NCBI GenBank assembly: GCA_012931725.1
Contig: CM022951.1
Coordinates: 3,765,849-3,829,848, forward strand
Reading direction: 5' to 3'
Source: Litsea cubeba
Lineage: Eukaryota; Streptophyta; Magnoliopsida; Laurales; Lauraceae
Length of the DNA: 64,000 nucleotides
Positions 53,319-64,000 of this stretch are shown here, in pieces. The first letter of the stretch is position 1. Every line of letters starts with the position of its first letter. A program made the position numbers and the translations under genes. The notes under the pieces were generated by a model that saw only the letters and a list, made by a program, of their open reading frames with translations, did not search any database and was not told the DNA's origin.

Positions 53319-55517
53319 ATGTCTAGTATGGCTGAGACTCCACTTCCTCAACCTGATGCTCCTCCGCCTGATGCTCCTCAACCTGGAACTCACACTGTTA
53401 GTCACTGTCATAGTCAGGTATCCTCTCTCAAAAGAAAAAATAACAAAGAATCAGATATTTGGCAGCATTTTCCTAGACCTGACAATTATGACCCTAAGAT
53501 ACAGTATATACTCCATTGTGGCCATTGTGATGCTCATGTTAAGTGGTTGAGTGCTAATGGAACTAGTGCAATGAGGAATCATTTGAAAATCTGTCCTAAG
53601 TTTCCAGAAAATATAAATGCAAATAGTCAGAGACAAAAGAAAATTACATCAATAATGAAATCTAGTAGTGGAGCTGAAAATGTGAATCCTCTTGCACTTT
53701 GGAAATTTAGTCAGGAACTTTGTAGAGAGGAACTTGCAATCATGATCATCTTAGATGAATTGCCTTTCAAGATTGTAGAGAATGAAGGGTTTAGGCGCTT
53801 TTGTAGCATGATGCAGCCCCTATTCAAACCTATTTCACGTGTTACAATTGCTAAAGATTGTATGGCTTTGTATGTGGCGGAGAGAAAAAAATTGAAGAGT
53901 ATGTTTTTGAAAAGTAAACAAAGGATATGTCTCACTACTGATGCATGGACATCAAATCAGAATCTTTCTTATATGTGCCTTACGTCTCATTTCATTGATA
54001 AAGACTGGAACTTGCACAAAAAAATCTTGAACTTTTGTGTGATTTCTAGTCACAAAGGTGAGGCAATAGGTCGAAGGATTGAGGAATGTTTGGCTGATTG
54101 GGGAATTCAGAAACTTTGCACATTAACTGTTGACAACGCTACATCAAATGACACTGCCATTACTTATTTGAAGAGAAAGTTCTTTAAGAGAAATGATAGT
54201 TTTATTTTAGGCGGTCGATATTTTCAAATGAGATGTTGTGCACATGTGTTGAATTTGATTGTGAAAGATGGATTGGATGAGTTGGATGGTGCCATAAATC
54301 GAATTAGGGCTGCTGTGAAATATGCTAGGAGCTCTCCACAAAGGGCACAAATATTTAAGTCTTGTGTGGAGAAGGAGGGAATAGATTGTAAAAGGATGTT
54401 GTGTTTGGATGTTACAACTAGGTGGAACTCTACATTTCTGATGTTGGAGACTGCAGCTAAATTTGAAGAGGCATTTGATCGAATGATTGATGATGATGAT
54501 AAATTTAAGAAGGAACTTGAGGATGTAGGTGGACCTCCTACCTTCGAAGATTGGGAAGACTGTAGGCTCTTGACTACTTTTTTGCAGAAATTCTATGATG
54601 CTACAACTAAGTTGTCTGGCACTTCATATGTGACTTCTCATTTGTATTTTCCTGTAGTTGTTTCCATTGAGAACAAATTGAATACCTTGATGTCTGGTTT
54701 TGATCCTTGTTTAAAAGCTATGGCTATCAAAATGAAATTGAAATTTCAGAAGTATTGGGAACCAATTGAGAAAATGAATATGATGTTGTTGATTGCTATT
54801 ATGTTGGATCCACGTTTCAAGTTGACATATGTGACATGGTGTTATGAATTTTATTTTAAACTTGAGTCTTCCAAGGTGGTTGAGCTTACTGAAAAGATAA
54901 TGGATACACTTAATACTTTGTATGTGGAGTACCAACAACTTGAGTCCTCTAATGCTTCATCTTCGAGTGCTAATTCTGAATTGGAGGTTGACCAACCCAT
55001 TTTTAATGAAAATGATGAGCTGGAGGAATATGAAAAGCATATGGCAGAAGTCGAAAATAATGTGGACAAAAATGAAGTTAAACAATACTTGAATTTTCCT
55101 CGTGAAAAAGTTCAAGCCAATTCTAGTTTTGATATTTTGGTTTGGTGGAAAGTAAATTCTTCAAGGTATCCAATTCTTTCTCAAGTTGCACGAGATGTTC
55201 TAGCTATTCCCGTCTCTACTGTTGCTTCGGAATCTGCCTTTAGTACGGGAGGACGTGTGTTGGATCCATATCGTAGTTCTCTATCTCCCAAAACAGTAGA
55301 ATGCCTAATTTGTGCACAAGATTGGTTTCGAAGTTCAAATGTAGCAGCTGATCTGGAAGATGTCACGAAGGAATTTCAAGCCTTCGAGGAGTTAGGTAAA
55401 ACATTCCTTATTCTCTTGAGATTTCATGTTATTTCAAATTTGTTGTGAATTTAAATTAGATCAAATGACTAATAATGATTTTCTTTTTTGTCAGAAGTTG
55501 ATTTTGATGAGGTTTGA
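53319..55517 (+). CDS. hAT (Ac-like) transposase, 699 aa
   Basis: Two coding exons, 53319-55395 and 55495-55517, joined by a GT-AG intron (55396-55494) that interrupts a Gly/Glu codon after its first base; together they make exactly 700 codons with the stop. Without splicing the frame would end at 55448. ATG 53319 (MSSMAETPLPQP) is preferred because an acceptor lies at 53312; an in-frame Met at 53235 falls in the predicted intron. Domains: BED zinc finger (about residues 46-95, CGHC...NHLKIC), RNase-H-like core with Asp in CLTTDAWTSN (about 207) and Asp in LTVDNATSND (about 272), alpha-helical insertion, and the hAT dimerisation region (about 603-680) with VSTVASESAFSTGGRVLDPY, which carries the conserved Glu. 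Similar proteins are often annotated RICESLEEPER/DAYSLEEPER-like, but here TIRs and TSD show a transposon rather than a domesticated gene. Confidence 0.92.
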
Positions 55518-56360
55518 ATTGAAGCTATGTTCAATCGAAGGCAGACGCATGTGCTTCCAAGACTCCACATATTTATGTTTTATGGAACTATTTTTATCAG
55601 TATTTGTGTTTGGATATTGATAATGAAATATTAGTTATGAATTAGTTATGATATGTTGGTTATTGTATGTCTGTCATTGTATACGTATGCAGAAGAAACA
55701 TGAGTTTGGATAAAAACTATTGACAGGTGTGGAAGAGTGGTATGGCTGATTGCTTATAATTACTTTTCCATTCTGCTTATCTTCTTTCTTTTTGTTTAAT
55801 AGAAGAGTGGTATAATCTCTATATATATTTTTTCATTGAGAGTAGAATAGCCAATTATTATAGCCAAAAAAAGGCACTGACCAAAAACCCAATGCAGATG
55901 AGACCTTATTATAGCCATTTATTTTTTCATTGACTTGCTCCATATGCAAAGCTGAAACTGAAAGTACAGATCTATCTCAAAATGATTCATGTTTGTGGCT
56001 TTTGTTTTCTAGCCTAATATTTAAATGGGCCAGGAATGGGCCTATAAATGCTAAGGGTACTGGTCATGACTCCTAAGTGATTTTATATCCAAATAAAGTT
56101 CAGCGATTCAAGTTTGTTTGGGACTTTATTCTAGTTGTGATAAACTGATAATATGGTTTTAGTATTTGAAACATTTGATGGTTGTGTGCAGTCAATTATA
56201 GTCCTTGCCAATGACCTTTTTCAGAAGTTAATTAATGGTTTGTTGAATCAGTTTTAAATCAGTTCTTTGATGAGTACTTGCAATTTTTTGTGGGGACTGT
56301 TTTTAAGAGGAACAATGATTGTTTTTTGATAATTGTATGATTAAGCATGATAAGATTTTT
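55518..56360. other. 3' region of the hAT element
   Basis: AT-rich, with AATGAAATATTAG near 55622 as a possible polyadenylation region. No further gene. Confidence 0.5.
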
Positions 56361-56530
56361 TCACGGTTATTAACCGTAACCGAACCGTCTAACACGGTTA
56401 ACCGCGGTTCGGTTTTCTACGGCTTTTGTCTTCACGGTACGGTTACGGTTAATAAAAATCAAAAACCGCGGTTACGGTTCGGTTAACAGGTTTTCCCAAA
56501 ATAACCGGTTAACCGAACCGTTACACCCCT
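56361..56530. repeat. Right subterminal AACCG repeats of the hAT element
   Basis: Counterpart of 51450-51655: CACGGTTA, AACCGTAACCG and CGGTTCGGTT words in both orientations up to the terminal inverted repeat. Confidence 0.88.
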
Positions 56531-56539
56531 AATAAAACC

Positions 56540-57680
56540 ATAAAACAGACTATTATGATCTTACATTGTATGGTAGACACCTAATCAATCAAGAAAGTCT
56601 CCCTTTATCTACTGCTTAGTTGGGGCTTTCCCGGCCCCACAACTGTGTTGCTATGGGAAGAGATGAAGACTCGTTAGTTCTTTATCAATGGGGTATATAT
56701 GGCCACTGCAAAAAATGCCCAAAATTTCACTCCACAAAATGCCCAAAACCGTTCCTAATTGCCATTTTTGGTGTAGTCTACCCACAAAAATAGGTTTACA
56801 TAGATGGATTGATCATGCGTTAAGAATAATAAATACACCATTTACCACGCATCGTTTGTAAGAATATAAATATTTCTCCTCAATAACTTTTAAATTATTT
56901 TAATAATAAAATTTTCTTTAATCATAGCACATTCCAAACAACTTAATTGAAAATTCGTAACATTCTTCAAAAATTTCCAAACAACAAAAATATTATAATA
57001 TTATATTATTCTATTATATACTATTTTATTCTAGTAATATTTAAATCTGTAAATATATTTTATTCTGTAAACATCCAAACGGGCCCTAAAATAAGATTTG
57101 AAGCTCATCTTACACAACCACGTGCATTCCATTATTGAGATTTGATTATTTAAATTTCCTTTAATTCTCTTTCTATAATTATATCAACCAACATATCACA
57201 TTCTTCTAGTATATGTAACATTTCCAACCGTATATAAAACTCAATAATCTAATGGCCCGACCAATATTATTGCCACTAAAATTTTAGATGTACGTGGGAC
57301 CCCAAAAGTTCCTGACATTAAGGTATTAATGTTTAATATTTTGAAATTAGTTTCTCTTAAGATAAAGCATAATTATATTTCTAGTTGCTATACACATTAA
57401 TATTCACTAGGAAATATGTAAGTGGGGGTCAAAATAGGCAACAATAATATTGATATCTTTTATTGGGCTTTTGGGGTGCCAAAATAAGGGGTGTATATAT
57501 AAAGGGGTTAACCTTTATCATAGGTAGGTCATCGTGCACCTTCAACCTAAGCCCATCGCATCATATCACTTGCCTATAGTTGTATTTGTTTCCTAAATTA
57601 TCCGATACGTACATGTCTTAAATTGAAGAATTTAAAAAACCAAAAGTGACATTTCAAAAGTAATTTAGAGTTAGAGATTC
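56540..57680. other. Intergenic, no gene seen
   Basis: AT-rich, with CAAACGGGCCCT at 57078 reminiscent of MITE ends. Confidence 0.4.
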
Positions 57681-57683
57681 CAA

Positions 57684-58084
57684 AGCGTTTCTAAATGCAG
57701 ACTATATATTTCTTTGCACTCTCTCTAGAAACACCATTAAAATTTAGGGATTTCAAAATTTTCTTTGTACACCCCAACACCGTCGAGGGGGAAAGGGAGA
57801 GAGAAAGAGGGGGAGAGACAGAGAGAGGCGGCGGTGGAGGGCAAGGAGGGAGAGAGAGAGAGAGAGAGAGACGGGGAGAGAGCACAAGAAAAGTGAGAGA
57901 GGGGGGTGGAGGTGGCGGGCGGCGGAGGGCAGGGAGAGGGAGACAAGGAGTGGAGGGTAGGGAGAGAGACAGGAGAGAGAGGAATATGGGGGTAGTTTAG
58001 AGATTTCTCATAAGGGTATATTGGTAATAACTTTTTTTTAATGGTGAGTGTGCAAAGAAAAATGTGGTGTGCATTTAGAAGCTC
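57684..58084. mobile_element. Possible MITE or small MULE with a GA-rich core
   Basis: The left word TTCTAAATGCAGACTATATA with TTTCTTTGCACTCTC is matched in inverted order at the right by GAGTGTGCAAAGAAAAATGT with GCATTTAGAAGC. The core (57780-57990) is nearly pure purine (GGGAGAGAGA). No clean TSD was found, so the boundaries and class are uncertain. Confidence 0.45.
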
Positions 58085-60311
58085 TCAGATTTCAACTAGC
58101 AAATAAGAAAATTTAAAAAGTTGGTAATTAGCAACCCACCCCATGGCTCATGTCACCATGATGTCTAGGATCCATTCATGATTAATCTATTCTTCCCACT
58201 TGTGTGAACTCTTGTCCCCACTTTGCAGGCTTATCCTCCCACTTGGTGGGCTATCTTTTCCATTTTATGGACTTCCTCTTCATACTCGTGGGGTTTCTCT
58301 TGGGTCCCAACCCCCTAGGGTAGGGTTAAAAAAAAGGCTCTTATATCATAAATTCTTAACGCATTAATTTTCCATCACATATTACTCTAAACAAATACCC
58401 ATTTACTTGGTTGAAGGAATAAAAGAAAAACCATTTACATGTAGAACCTAATATAGCTAGCTTTTAAAATTGATTTACATATGAGAAAACTCCAACAAGA
58501 AAATAAAAGAATTTTAAAATTACACATATTAAAGTAGCAGCACCCTTTTCGTGTGGCGCTTCCTCTTAGGGTTTCACGATGACACGTGGCACTCCCATCT
58601 CATCACAAGTCTTTTTGAGATTTTTTATTGTCCCTAAAATCTCACTTTTATCATACTTACTACCCTAAAATCTTTTTTTATCTCTTTTTATCATACATAC
58701 TACAATTGGTCATTTTTTTATTATTATAAAAGGAAACTAATGGATTTTCCAATTTTGTATGATCATGTGTTCCATTAAGGAAGAAAGCTCACTCATGCAA
58801 GGAAACTAATTAACACATGTAAACATCAAAGACGATTTGGACTCCTTTATAATCTCATTCATCATTCCCTTTTTATTCATAAAGACGCGCGATGTGGACT
58901 CCTTTATTATATCACTAGAAATTTCCCGTGCCTGAAGACACGACGCACCACCGGACCTGGATATGCCTCAGACCGACCGAACCTAGATTCCATGCGTCTC
59001 GAAAGCAAGTCCAACCATAAAATGGATTCCACCAAAAAAAAATTCAATTGATTGCCAAATGATATAATTCCATCCATTCATGAAATCTTTCACCCAATTT
59101 GCTCATCTCATCTTCTTATCTTGGTCCCATCTCATCATCAATGAAGTATAGTTTTTTTTTTTTTTAATGAAGAATGGATGGCAATACCCGTAAATAACTC
59201 AAACTTGCTGACCCTTTTTGCTTTTGATGAGAATGGAAAAAACTTGTAAATTTATCCAACTTTTAGCCCATTTTCTTTTAAATGAAAAAGGGATGGCAAT
59301 ACCTGTAAATAACTCTAACTTCTGCCCCCTTATGCATCCCCCTTTTAAATCCAAGGGTCCAAAATATCCCTTGAATTTATATACATAGATCCAAGGGTCT
59401 AAAATGTCCCGGGATTCAAAACCTGAGCTGCCATATTATATAGATTCATCATTCCCTTTTTATTCTAATTAAATTTTTTTTTCCTTTTAAAACCCTATCT
59501 CTCTCTCTTTCTTTCAGTTTTTTTTAGATTACTGGTACGTAGCTATCTCTCTCTCTCATTCTGTTTTTTCATTTTAGATTACTAATAATACTATGTAGGT
59601 TTTTTTACCTCTTTCCTTGCTCTAATTAATTAATTTTTTTGTTATCTTCTTGTCTCTTCTCTTGCTTTTAGTTTCGATTGAGTGTTCTATTGATTCTCTA
59701 CTCTTTACATTGTGATTTTTGGCCCAATTTATGTTATATCGCTTTTCTCACTTCTTTTATATGTGACTTTATGTGATTGTTTCTTCTTTTCTAAGAATTC
59801 AAACATGTGAGTTTATGTGATTGTTTTTCTTTTTTAAGAATTTTAGTATGAAAAATATTCAAGTGCATCAATCCCTCACCATTCACTCCCCTTTTGGAAA
59901 GTGTCAAGTACAAAAGGGGAGTGTATCATTAGTCATTAGATTTTATCCTAATAAATTATTTGCTAATTAATTTACAGAGACAAAGGTCACAATTCTCTTT
60001 TTTATTCAATAGTTAATGTTCGGAAAGGATCTTGAACTTCAAATCTAATATTCAATCTTGTGGCCTACCTACATATGGATGGGGTCTACCCTTTGGAAGC
60101 CAATTCCAAATCAAAGCTATAATGGTGCATATCAAATGACTACAATGATTGGACATTGCGATGGCTAAAAATCATTGCAGTTATTCAATTATTATAGAAT
60201 ATATGAGATGGCTTGGTTTGAGCATTATATCATTATGGGCCCACATAATTAATTTAAATCCTTATTTTTCCTTTACTCGTCCTCTCGTCTTCCTTCTTCT
60301 ACAAATTTCTC
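58085..60311. other. Intergenic, no gene seen
   Basis: AT-rich with pyrimidine runs (59495-59560). Two near copies of ATGGCAATACC(C/T)GTAAATAACTC occur at about 59190 and 59294, a local duplication. ORFs are short and lack recognisable content. Confidence 0.45.
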
Positions 60312-60314
60312 TTA

Positions 60315-61291
60315 GGGGGTGTTTGGATAAAAGAAGAACATAATATCACCAAATTTAGATATTATAAGATTTCATTATCACATAATAAAATAGTGCCATA
60401 TTATAATAATGTGTCACTTATAGTGTTTGGCAATTACTACAAATTTCAATATACCTCGAAGTGTTTGGCAATTTATAAAATTTTCACTAAATGATACACC
60501 GAAATAAGAAATGAATAGAGAAACCGGGATGATTGACCAAATGGGAACTCACTAACTAGTAGTCATACTAGATTGATTTAATATTGGTAACCATGGTAGG
60601 GTCCATCTAATTAGAAAATCATTCGACGGAATGTAAAAACCCACGAGTAAGGTATTTTAATCAATGTGGGTCCACCAAATGTTAATAATTATAATGTAAT
60701 ACATCCAATGGTGATTATAGCAGAGACCCTGACGAGTGTTAAACATCATTGAAGAATCCATTTATGAAAAATCAACGTGGGACCCATTTGATGCTAACAA
60801 TCATATTAACCAAGTTAATTATAGTAATCACTAGGGGGCCATTAATATTGGCAATCCTGGTAGAAATTGCCTAATGTGATATTTGTAGGACCCACCTAAT
60901 GTTAGTAATCAATAAATAAACTATGTAATTATGATAGGACTATGAGACCCACATAAATTTTATAAATACTAGCGGGCCTATCTAAGATTGAGAGTCATGT
61001 AGAATTCCTATAGAAACCATCAATATTAAAAAAATGTAGTTGGCTACCATGGTAGGAGTTTCTCATAAATTTCCACTCTTGACCCATGTTTTGGTTAGTT
61101 TTCGTAACCAAAGATTATTTTATACAACATATACTTGAATATTAGAATATGAAGGTTTTTATAAGAAAATGAGATATTGTAGAATACTTTCTAAGTTATC
61201 CAAACACCTAATTTTTAGATGTGTAGATTACATTCTAAAGTATGAGATAATATAGCAAAATCTTTAGAAATATTGCTTTCCAAACACCCCC
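60315..61291. mobile_element. PIF/Harbinger-type non-autonomous element (Tourist-like)
   Basis: Ends GGGGGTGTTTGGA on the left and TCCAAACACCCCC-like (TTTCCAAACACCCCC) on the right, with TSD TTA at 60312-60314 and 61292-61294. This combination of TIR and 3-bp TTA duplication is typical of Harbinger-derived MITEs. At 977 bp it is long for a MITE; it carries no transposase. Confidence 0.72.
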
Positions 61292-61294
61292 TTA

Positions 61295-62059
61295 TTCATA
61301 TTTTAATATCTTTTATTTATATTTTATTTGATATGCACAAATATTACTTTTATATTGAAATATATTTTTTCTACACGGGCCTGTCACACTATTTATTTAT
61401 ATCACACCACTAGCTCTGTTTGTGGGAGAGCAACACGTGGCGCTCCCTTTTAGATTTCATCCTTAATATTGATTTTTTCCCTAAATTCTTTCTTCATTTA
61501 ATATTTTAAGATAAGCAATTTTGTTATGAGTGCAATAAGAACGTGACTGACCAAAAAAAAATCATCCTTAATTCAAATCTCTCATACTCATTCATTCCAA
61601 ATATATTTATAATCAATACTTTACTTCTTAAAATTAAAAAACATCACAAAGAATTATTTTTTTTCAAAACACTCCTCATTGGGCCCATTAAAAAAACCTA
61701 ATCCAGTAAAAATAAATGGCCCCATATTTTGTGGGTCCAATTAAATTTAAATCAATAAAAGTTTGGCCTGCTTAAAATTTTCATAACCTAGCACTCAGTG
61801 GATTAGAGACAAATTCATGATGCTTATGAATCGACTCATCTTCTACGTGTCCTCATTGGGCCCACTTCTAAAAGAGCTTAGTGTTGTTAATATTTTCTTA
61901 TTCCTGAGCACTAAGCCATCACTATATTCTTATGGGCTCACCAATAGTCCAAGTCTTACGCTTTCTCTATGAATCTTTCTTTAATGATTGTTTTTTTTTT
62001 TTTGACAAATTTTCAAGAAAGTCCTTAACTTTTGGGTATTTTAAAAAAATGGTCAAAAT
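61295..62059. other. Intergenic, no gene seen
   Basis: AT-rich, no supported frame. Contains CAACACGTGGCGC (G-box-like) near 61430. Confidence 0.4.
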
Positions 62060-62713
62060 AATTCAATATTTCAAAAACGTATGAAATTTTTTAAGATTTA
62101 TTTCAATCATGTCCAATCCGGCAATCTATACCCACCACCGGCAACTTTGTATAAACAAAAACTCAAAAGGACAAGAGTGCCCTTAGTGAGTAGAAAGTAG
62201 ATAAAAAAAGAAATCTTCAAAATAGTACTAAACTTTTTAGGTGGTTTTCAAAAAAAGACCAAGGAATTCAATAGTTCAAAAATGTATGAAAGTTTTCAAA
62301 ACTTCTTTCAATTAGGTCCTGTTGAGAGATCTCCATCCACTGTTAGCAGTTTTTTTTTTAATTCAAAATGAAATAAATCTATTTGATTTTATTCCTTCTC
62401 TAAAATGTTGGACCAACTATAAGATCACTTTTGCTTGTTCCAAGTCACTTATATAACATAATGCATTGATTGCACTGAAATTTACCTTAATAATTAGAGT
62501 GCCCAAATATTGGATTGATCATGACGTGAAAATTAAAACTAATTATTGACTAGATTAATAATTAGAGTGCCTACCTAAAAAGTTTAGAACTGTTTTGAAA
62601 ATTTTATTTTTACTTGCCCTTTTGATTTTTTGTTTATATAAAATTACCGTGCTGGATTGGACTTGAGTGAAAGAAGTCTTGCAAACTTTCATACGTTTTT
62701 AAAATATTGAATT
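62060..62713. repeat. Inverted-repeat segment (MITE-like)
   Basis: ATTCAATATTTCAAAAACGTATGAAA at the left end is mirrored by CATACGTTTTTAAAATATTGAA at the right end. Inner words such as ACAAAAACTCAAAAGG also have inverted counterparts (CCTTTTGATTTTTTGT), so the arms are about 130 bp. A third, direct-orientation copy of the arm motif occurs near 62262. It ends exactly where the Copia LTR begins. Confidence 0.55.
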
Positions 62714-62908
62714 TGTTATAAGATATGGATCTTGGGTGGATGCCCACTTGTGATAAGATAGGGTTAGAATTAGGGTTCCTCCTTTTTAGTTTACTTTGCC
62801 TATAAATAGGCTCTCTCCCTATGTATTTAGACACAGTTAATGAGATATCAGAAAGGCTCTCTCTTCTCCCTCTAATCTTCTTTCTCTTGGTCTCTCTCTT
62901 TTATAACA
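62714..62908 (+). repeat. 5' LTR of the right-edge Copia element
   Basis: Starts TGTTATAAGATATGG and ends TTTTATAACA, with inverted ends TGTTATA...TATAACA. A TATA-like CCTATAAATAGG at about 62800 is well placed for the promoter. Very short for Copia but within the known range. Confidence 0.82.
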
Positions 62909-62923
62909 CGTTATCAGCACGAA
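62909..62923 (+). other. Primer-binding site of the right-edge Copia element
   Basis: CGTTATCAGCACGAA follows the LTR. TTATCAGCACGA is common at this place in plant Copia elements; the priming tRNA is not assigned. Confidence 0.65.
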
Positions 62924-62974
62924 GCTCTAAGAGAAGGAAGAAAACCAGGTCTTCTTGCCCAAAGAGAAGAAATC

Positions 62975-63172
62975 ATTCCCTGCGTGGATTTTCATCGCAA
63001 ACTCCTTCCCTGCGCGGATTTTCATCGCGGATTCCCTGTGCAGATTCCTTCCTAGCGCGGATTCCCATCCCAGATTCCTTCCCAGTGCGGATTTCCATCG
63101 CAGATTCCCTGGGCGGATTCCTTCCCAGCGCGGATTTCCATCGCAAAATCCTTCCCAGCGTGGATTTCAGAA
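62975..63172 (+). repeat. Short tandem repeats in the Copia leader
   Basis: The words TTCCCAGCGCGGATTTCCAT and CGCAGATTCC/CGCGGATTCC recur five to seven times in 23-46-bp steps. They leave open frames in two phases that are unlikely to be coding. Confidence 0.75.
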
Positions 63173-63208
63173 AAGAGTAATATTTTTCTTTAAATACATT
63201 CTTGCAAG

Positions 63209-64000
63209 ATGTCAAATTTGGCTAAAATTGACTTTAAAGCACTTAACATAAATGGGGACAATTATTTATCTTGGCAATTGGATGCTAAAATCCACTTGCA
63301 ATCCAAGAAACTAGGAGAGACTATAAAGGAAGGTAACAAGATGTCCCCAGAGGAAAAGGCATTAGCCCTCATCTTCCTGCGTCATCACATACATGAAGAT
63401 CTCAAACATGAATACCTTACTGAAGAAGACCCAGCAGGCCTATGAAAATCCCTGAAGGATAGATATGATCACCAGAAGATGGTCATACTACCAGCTGCCC
63501 AGAATGACTGGTTAAATCTGAGGTTGCAGGATTATAAAACCGTATCTGAATACAACTCTGCTCTTTTCAATATTGTTTCCCGATTAAGACTTTGTGGTGA
63601 AAAGGTTTCAGAAGAGCAGATGTTGGAGAAAACGTTATCAACTTTTCATGCCTCGAACGTGCTCCTGCAGCAGCAGTATCGAGAAAGACGTTTCTCCAAA
63701 TATTCAGAACTTATTTCCTGTCTCCTAGTTGCTGAACAAAATTGCATAGTACTGATGAAAAATCATAACTCCAGACCAACTGGATCTTTGGCAGTTCCTG
63801 AAGCAAATGCCAGTTTTAGCTCAAACAGAGGCAGAGGAAGGGGGAGAGGAAGGGGGAGAGGAAGACATAACTCCTCCAAACGAGGTGGTTTTAAAGGTCC
63901 CCCTCCAAAATTCAAAAATCACCAGAAGTGGTCTGCCCCTCAGCCTAAGAGCAACCAGAATCCACCAGCTAATCCTACCCACCGTCCTGATGACACGTGC
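63209..64000 (+). pseudogene. Copia gag with one nonsense codon (incomplete at the window edge)
   Basis: Starts MSNLAKIDFKALNINGDNYL with SWQLDAKIHL, the N-terminal gag pattern of plant Copia elements. A TGA at 63443-63445 stands where the family has Trp (LWKSLKDRYDHQK), a likely single TGG-to-TGA change. The frame then continues to the edge: RLQDYKTVSEYNSALFNIVS, EEQMLEKTLSTFHASN, then a Gly-Arg repeat (GRGRGRGRGRGRH) and a basic Pro/Asn-rich tail. The zinc knuckle would lie just beyond the window. Confidence 0.85.

Larger units (their letters stand above)
51430..56531 (+). mobile_element. hAT transposon with apparently intact transposase
   Basis: Terminal inverted repeats TAGGGGTGTAA (51430-51440 and, inverted, 56521-56531) and the perfect 8-bp TSD ATAAAACC (51422-51429, 56532-56539) define the 5102-bp element. 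Each end has a dense AACCG/CGGTT subterminal zone of about 200 bp. It holds a leader exon, an intron and a 699-aa hAT transposase with no stop or frameshift. It is the only element in the window that looks potentially autonomous. Confidence 0.95.
62714..64000 (+). mobile_element. Copia retrotransposon, 5' end only (continues beyond the window)
   Basis: A 195-bp LTR (62714-62908), a primer-binding site, a repeat-bearing leader and the start of gag are present; the rest lies outside the window. The base pentamer before the LTR is GAATT, which should recur after the 3' LTR if the element is complete. Confidence 0.85.

Noticed and set aside
45939..57089. GGGCCCGTTTG at 45939 and its inverted copy at 57078 as ends of one 11-kb element
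   Set aside because: The flanking trinucleotides do not give a clean duplication, the match stops after about 12 bp, and this word is common at unrelated MITE ends.

Overview
This is nuclear DNA of a flowering plant, and mobile elements make up roughly three quarters of it. The evidence is the spliced, intron-bearing genes and the plant-type families present: Copia and Gypsy LTR retrotransposons, L1-type LINEs with DUF4283 ORF1 and RNase H, CACTA/En-Spm, MULE, hAT and Harbinger elements, and a half-size ABCG transporter. The species cannot be fixed from the sequence alone.

Layout. At 452-2029 (minus) there is the 3' part of a four-exon gene of unknown function. From 2071 to 19889 lies a 5'-truncated LINE (LINE-A, plus) with a 12-bp target-site duplication (TSD). 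A 4.6-kb Copia element (2205-13821) interrupts it, and a 7.0-kb non-autonomous Athila-like element in the opposite orientation (5182-12195) interrupts the Copia. A second non-autonomous, gag-only Gypsy element (14645-18776, minus) sits further along LINE-A. Every junction has a matching TSD, and the broken reading frames join when the insert is removed.

The only clearly intact host gene is at 21612-24541 (minus): a four-exon ABCG transporter of 624 aa with all ATP-binding motifs. From 25638 to 45828 lies a near full-length LINE (LINE-B, minus, 17-bp TSD). Its 3' UTR is split by a 14.3-kb CACTA element (25745-40092), which carries a decayed Ptta/En-Spm-type gene and an array of about eleven 172-bp tandem repeats. 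The CACTA in turn contains a 2.5-kb Pack-MULE (28143-30650, perfect 9-bp TSD) carrying a piece of a host gene with a DUF7722-like motif.

The right third holds an AT-rich minisatellite (47.2-48.0 kb), a second MULE (49357-51365), a hAT element (51430-56531) whose 699-aa transposase appears intact, a Harbinger-type element (60315-61291), an inverted repeat (62.06-62.71 kb) and the 5' end of another Copia element (62714 to the window edge).

None of the elements except the hAT looks able to move unaided: the LINEs and Copias have stops or frameshifts, both minus-strand Gypsy elements lack pol, and the CACTA and MULEs lack a recognisable catalytic transposase. The insertion order follows from nesting: LINE-A, then Copia and the gag-only Gypsy, then Athila-like; separately LINE-B, then CACTA, then Pack-MULE. 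Splice sites, TSDs and repeat boundaries were read by eye; family names come from recognised motifs, not from a database search.
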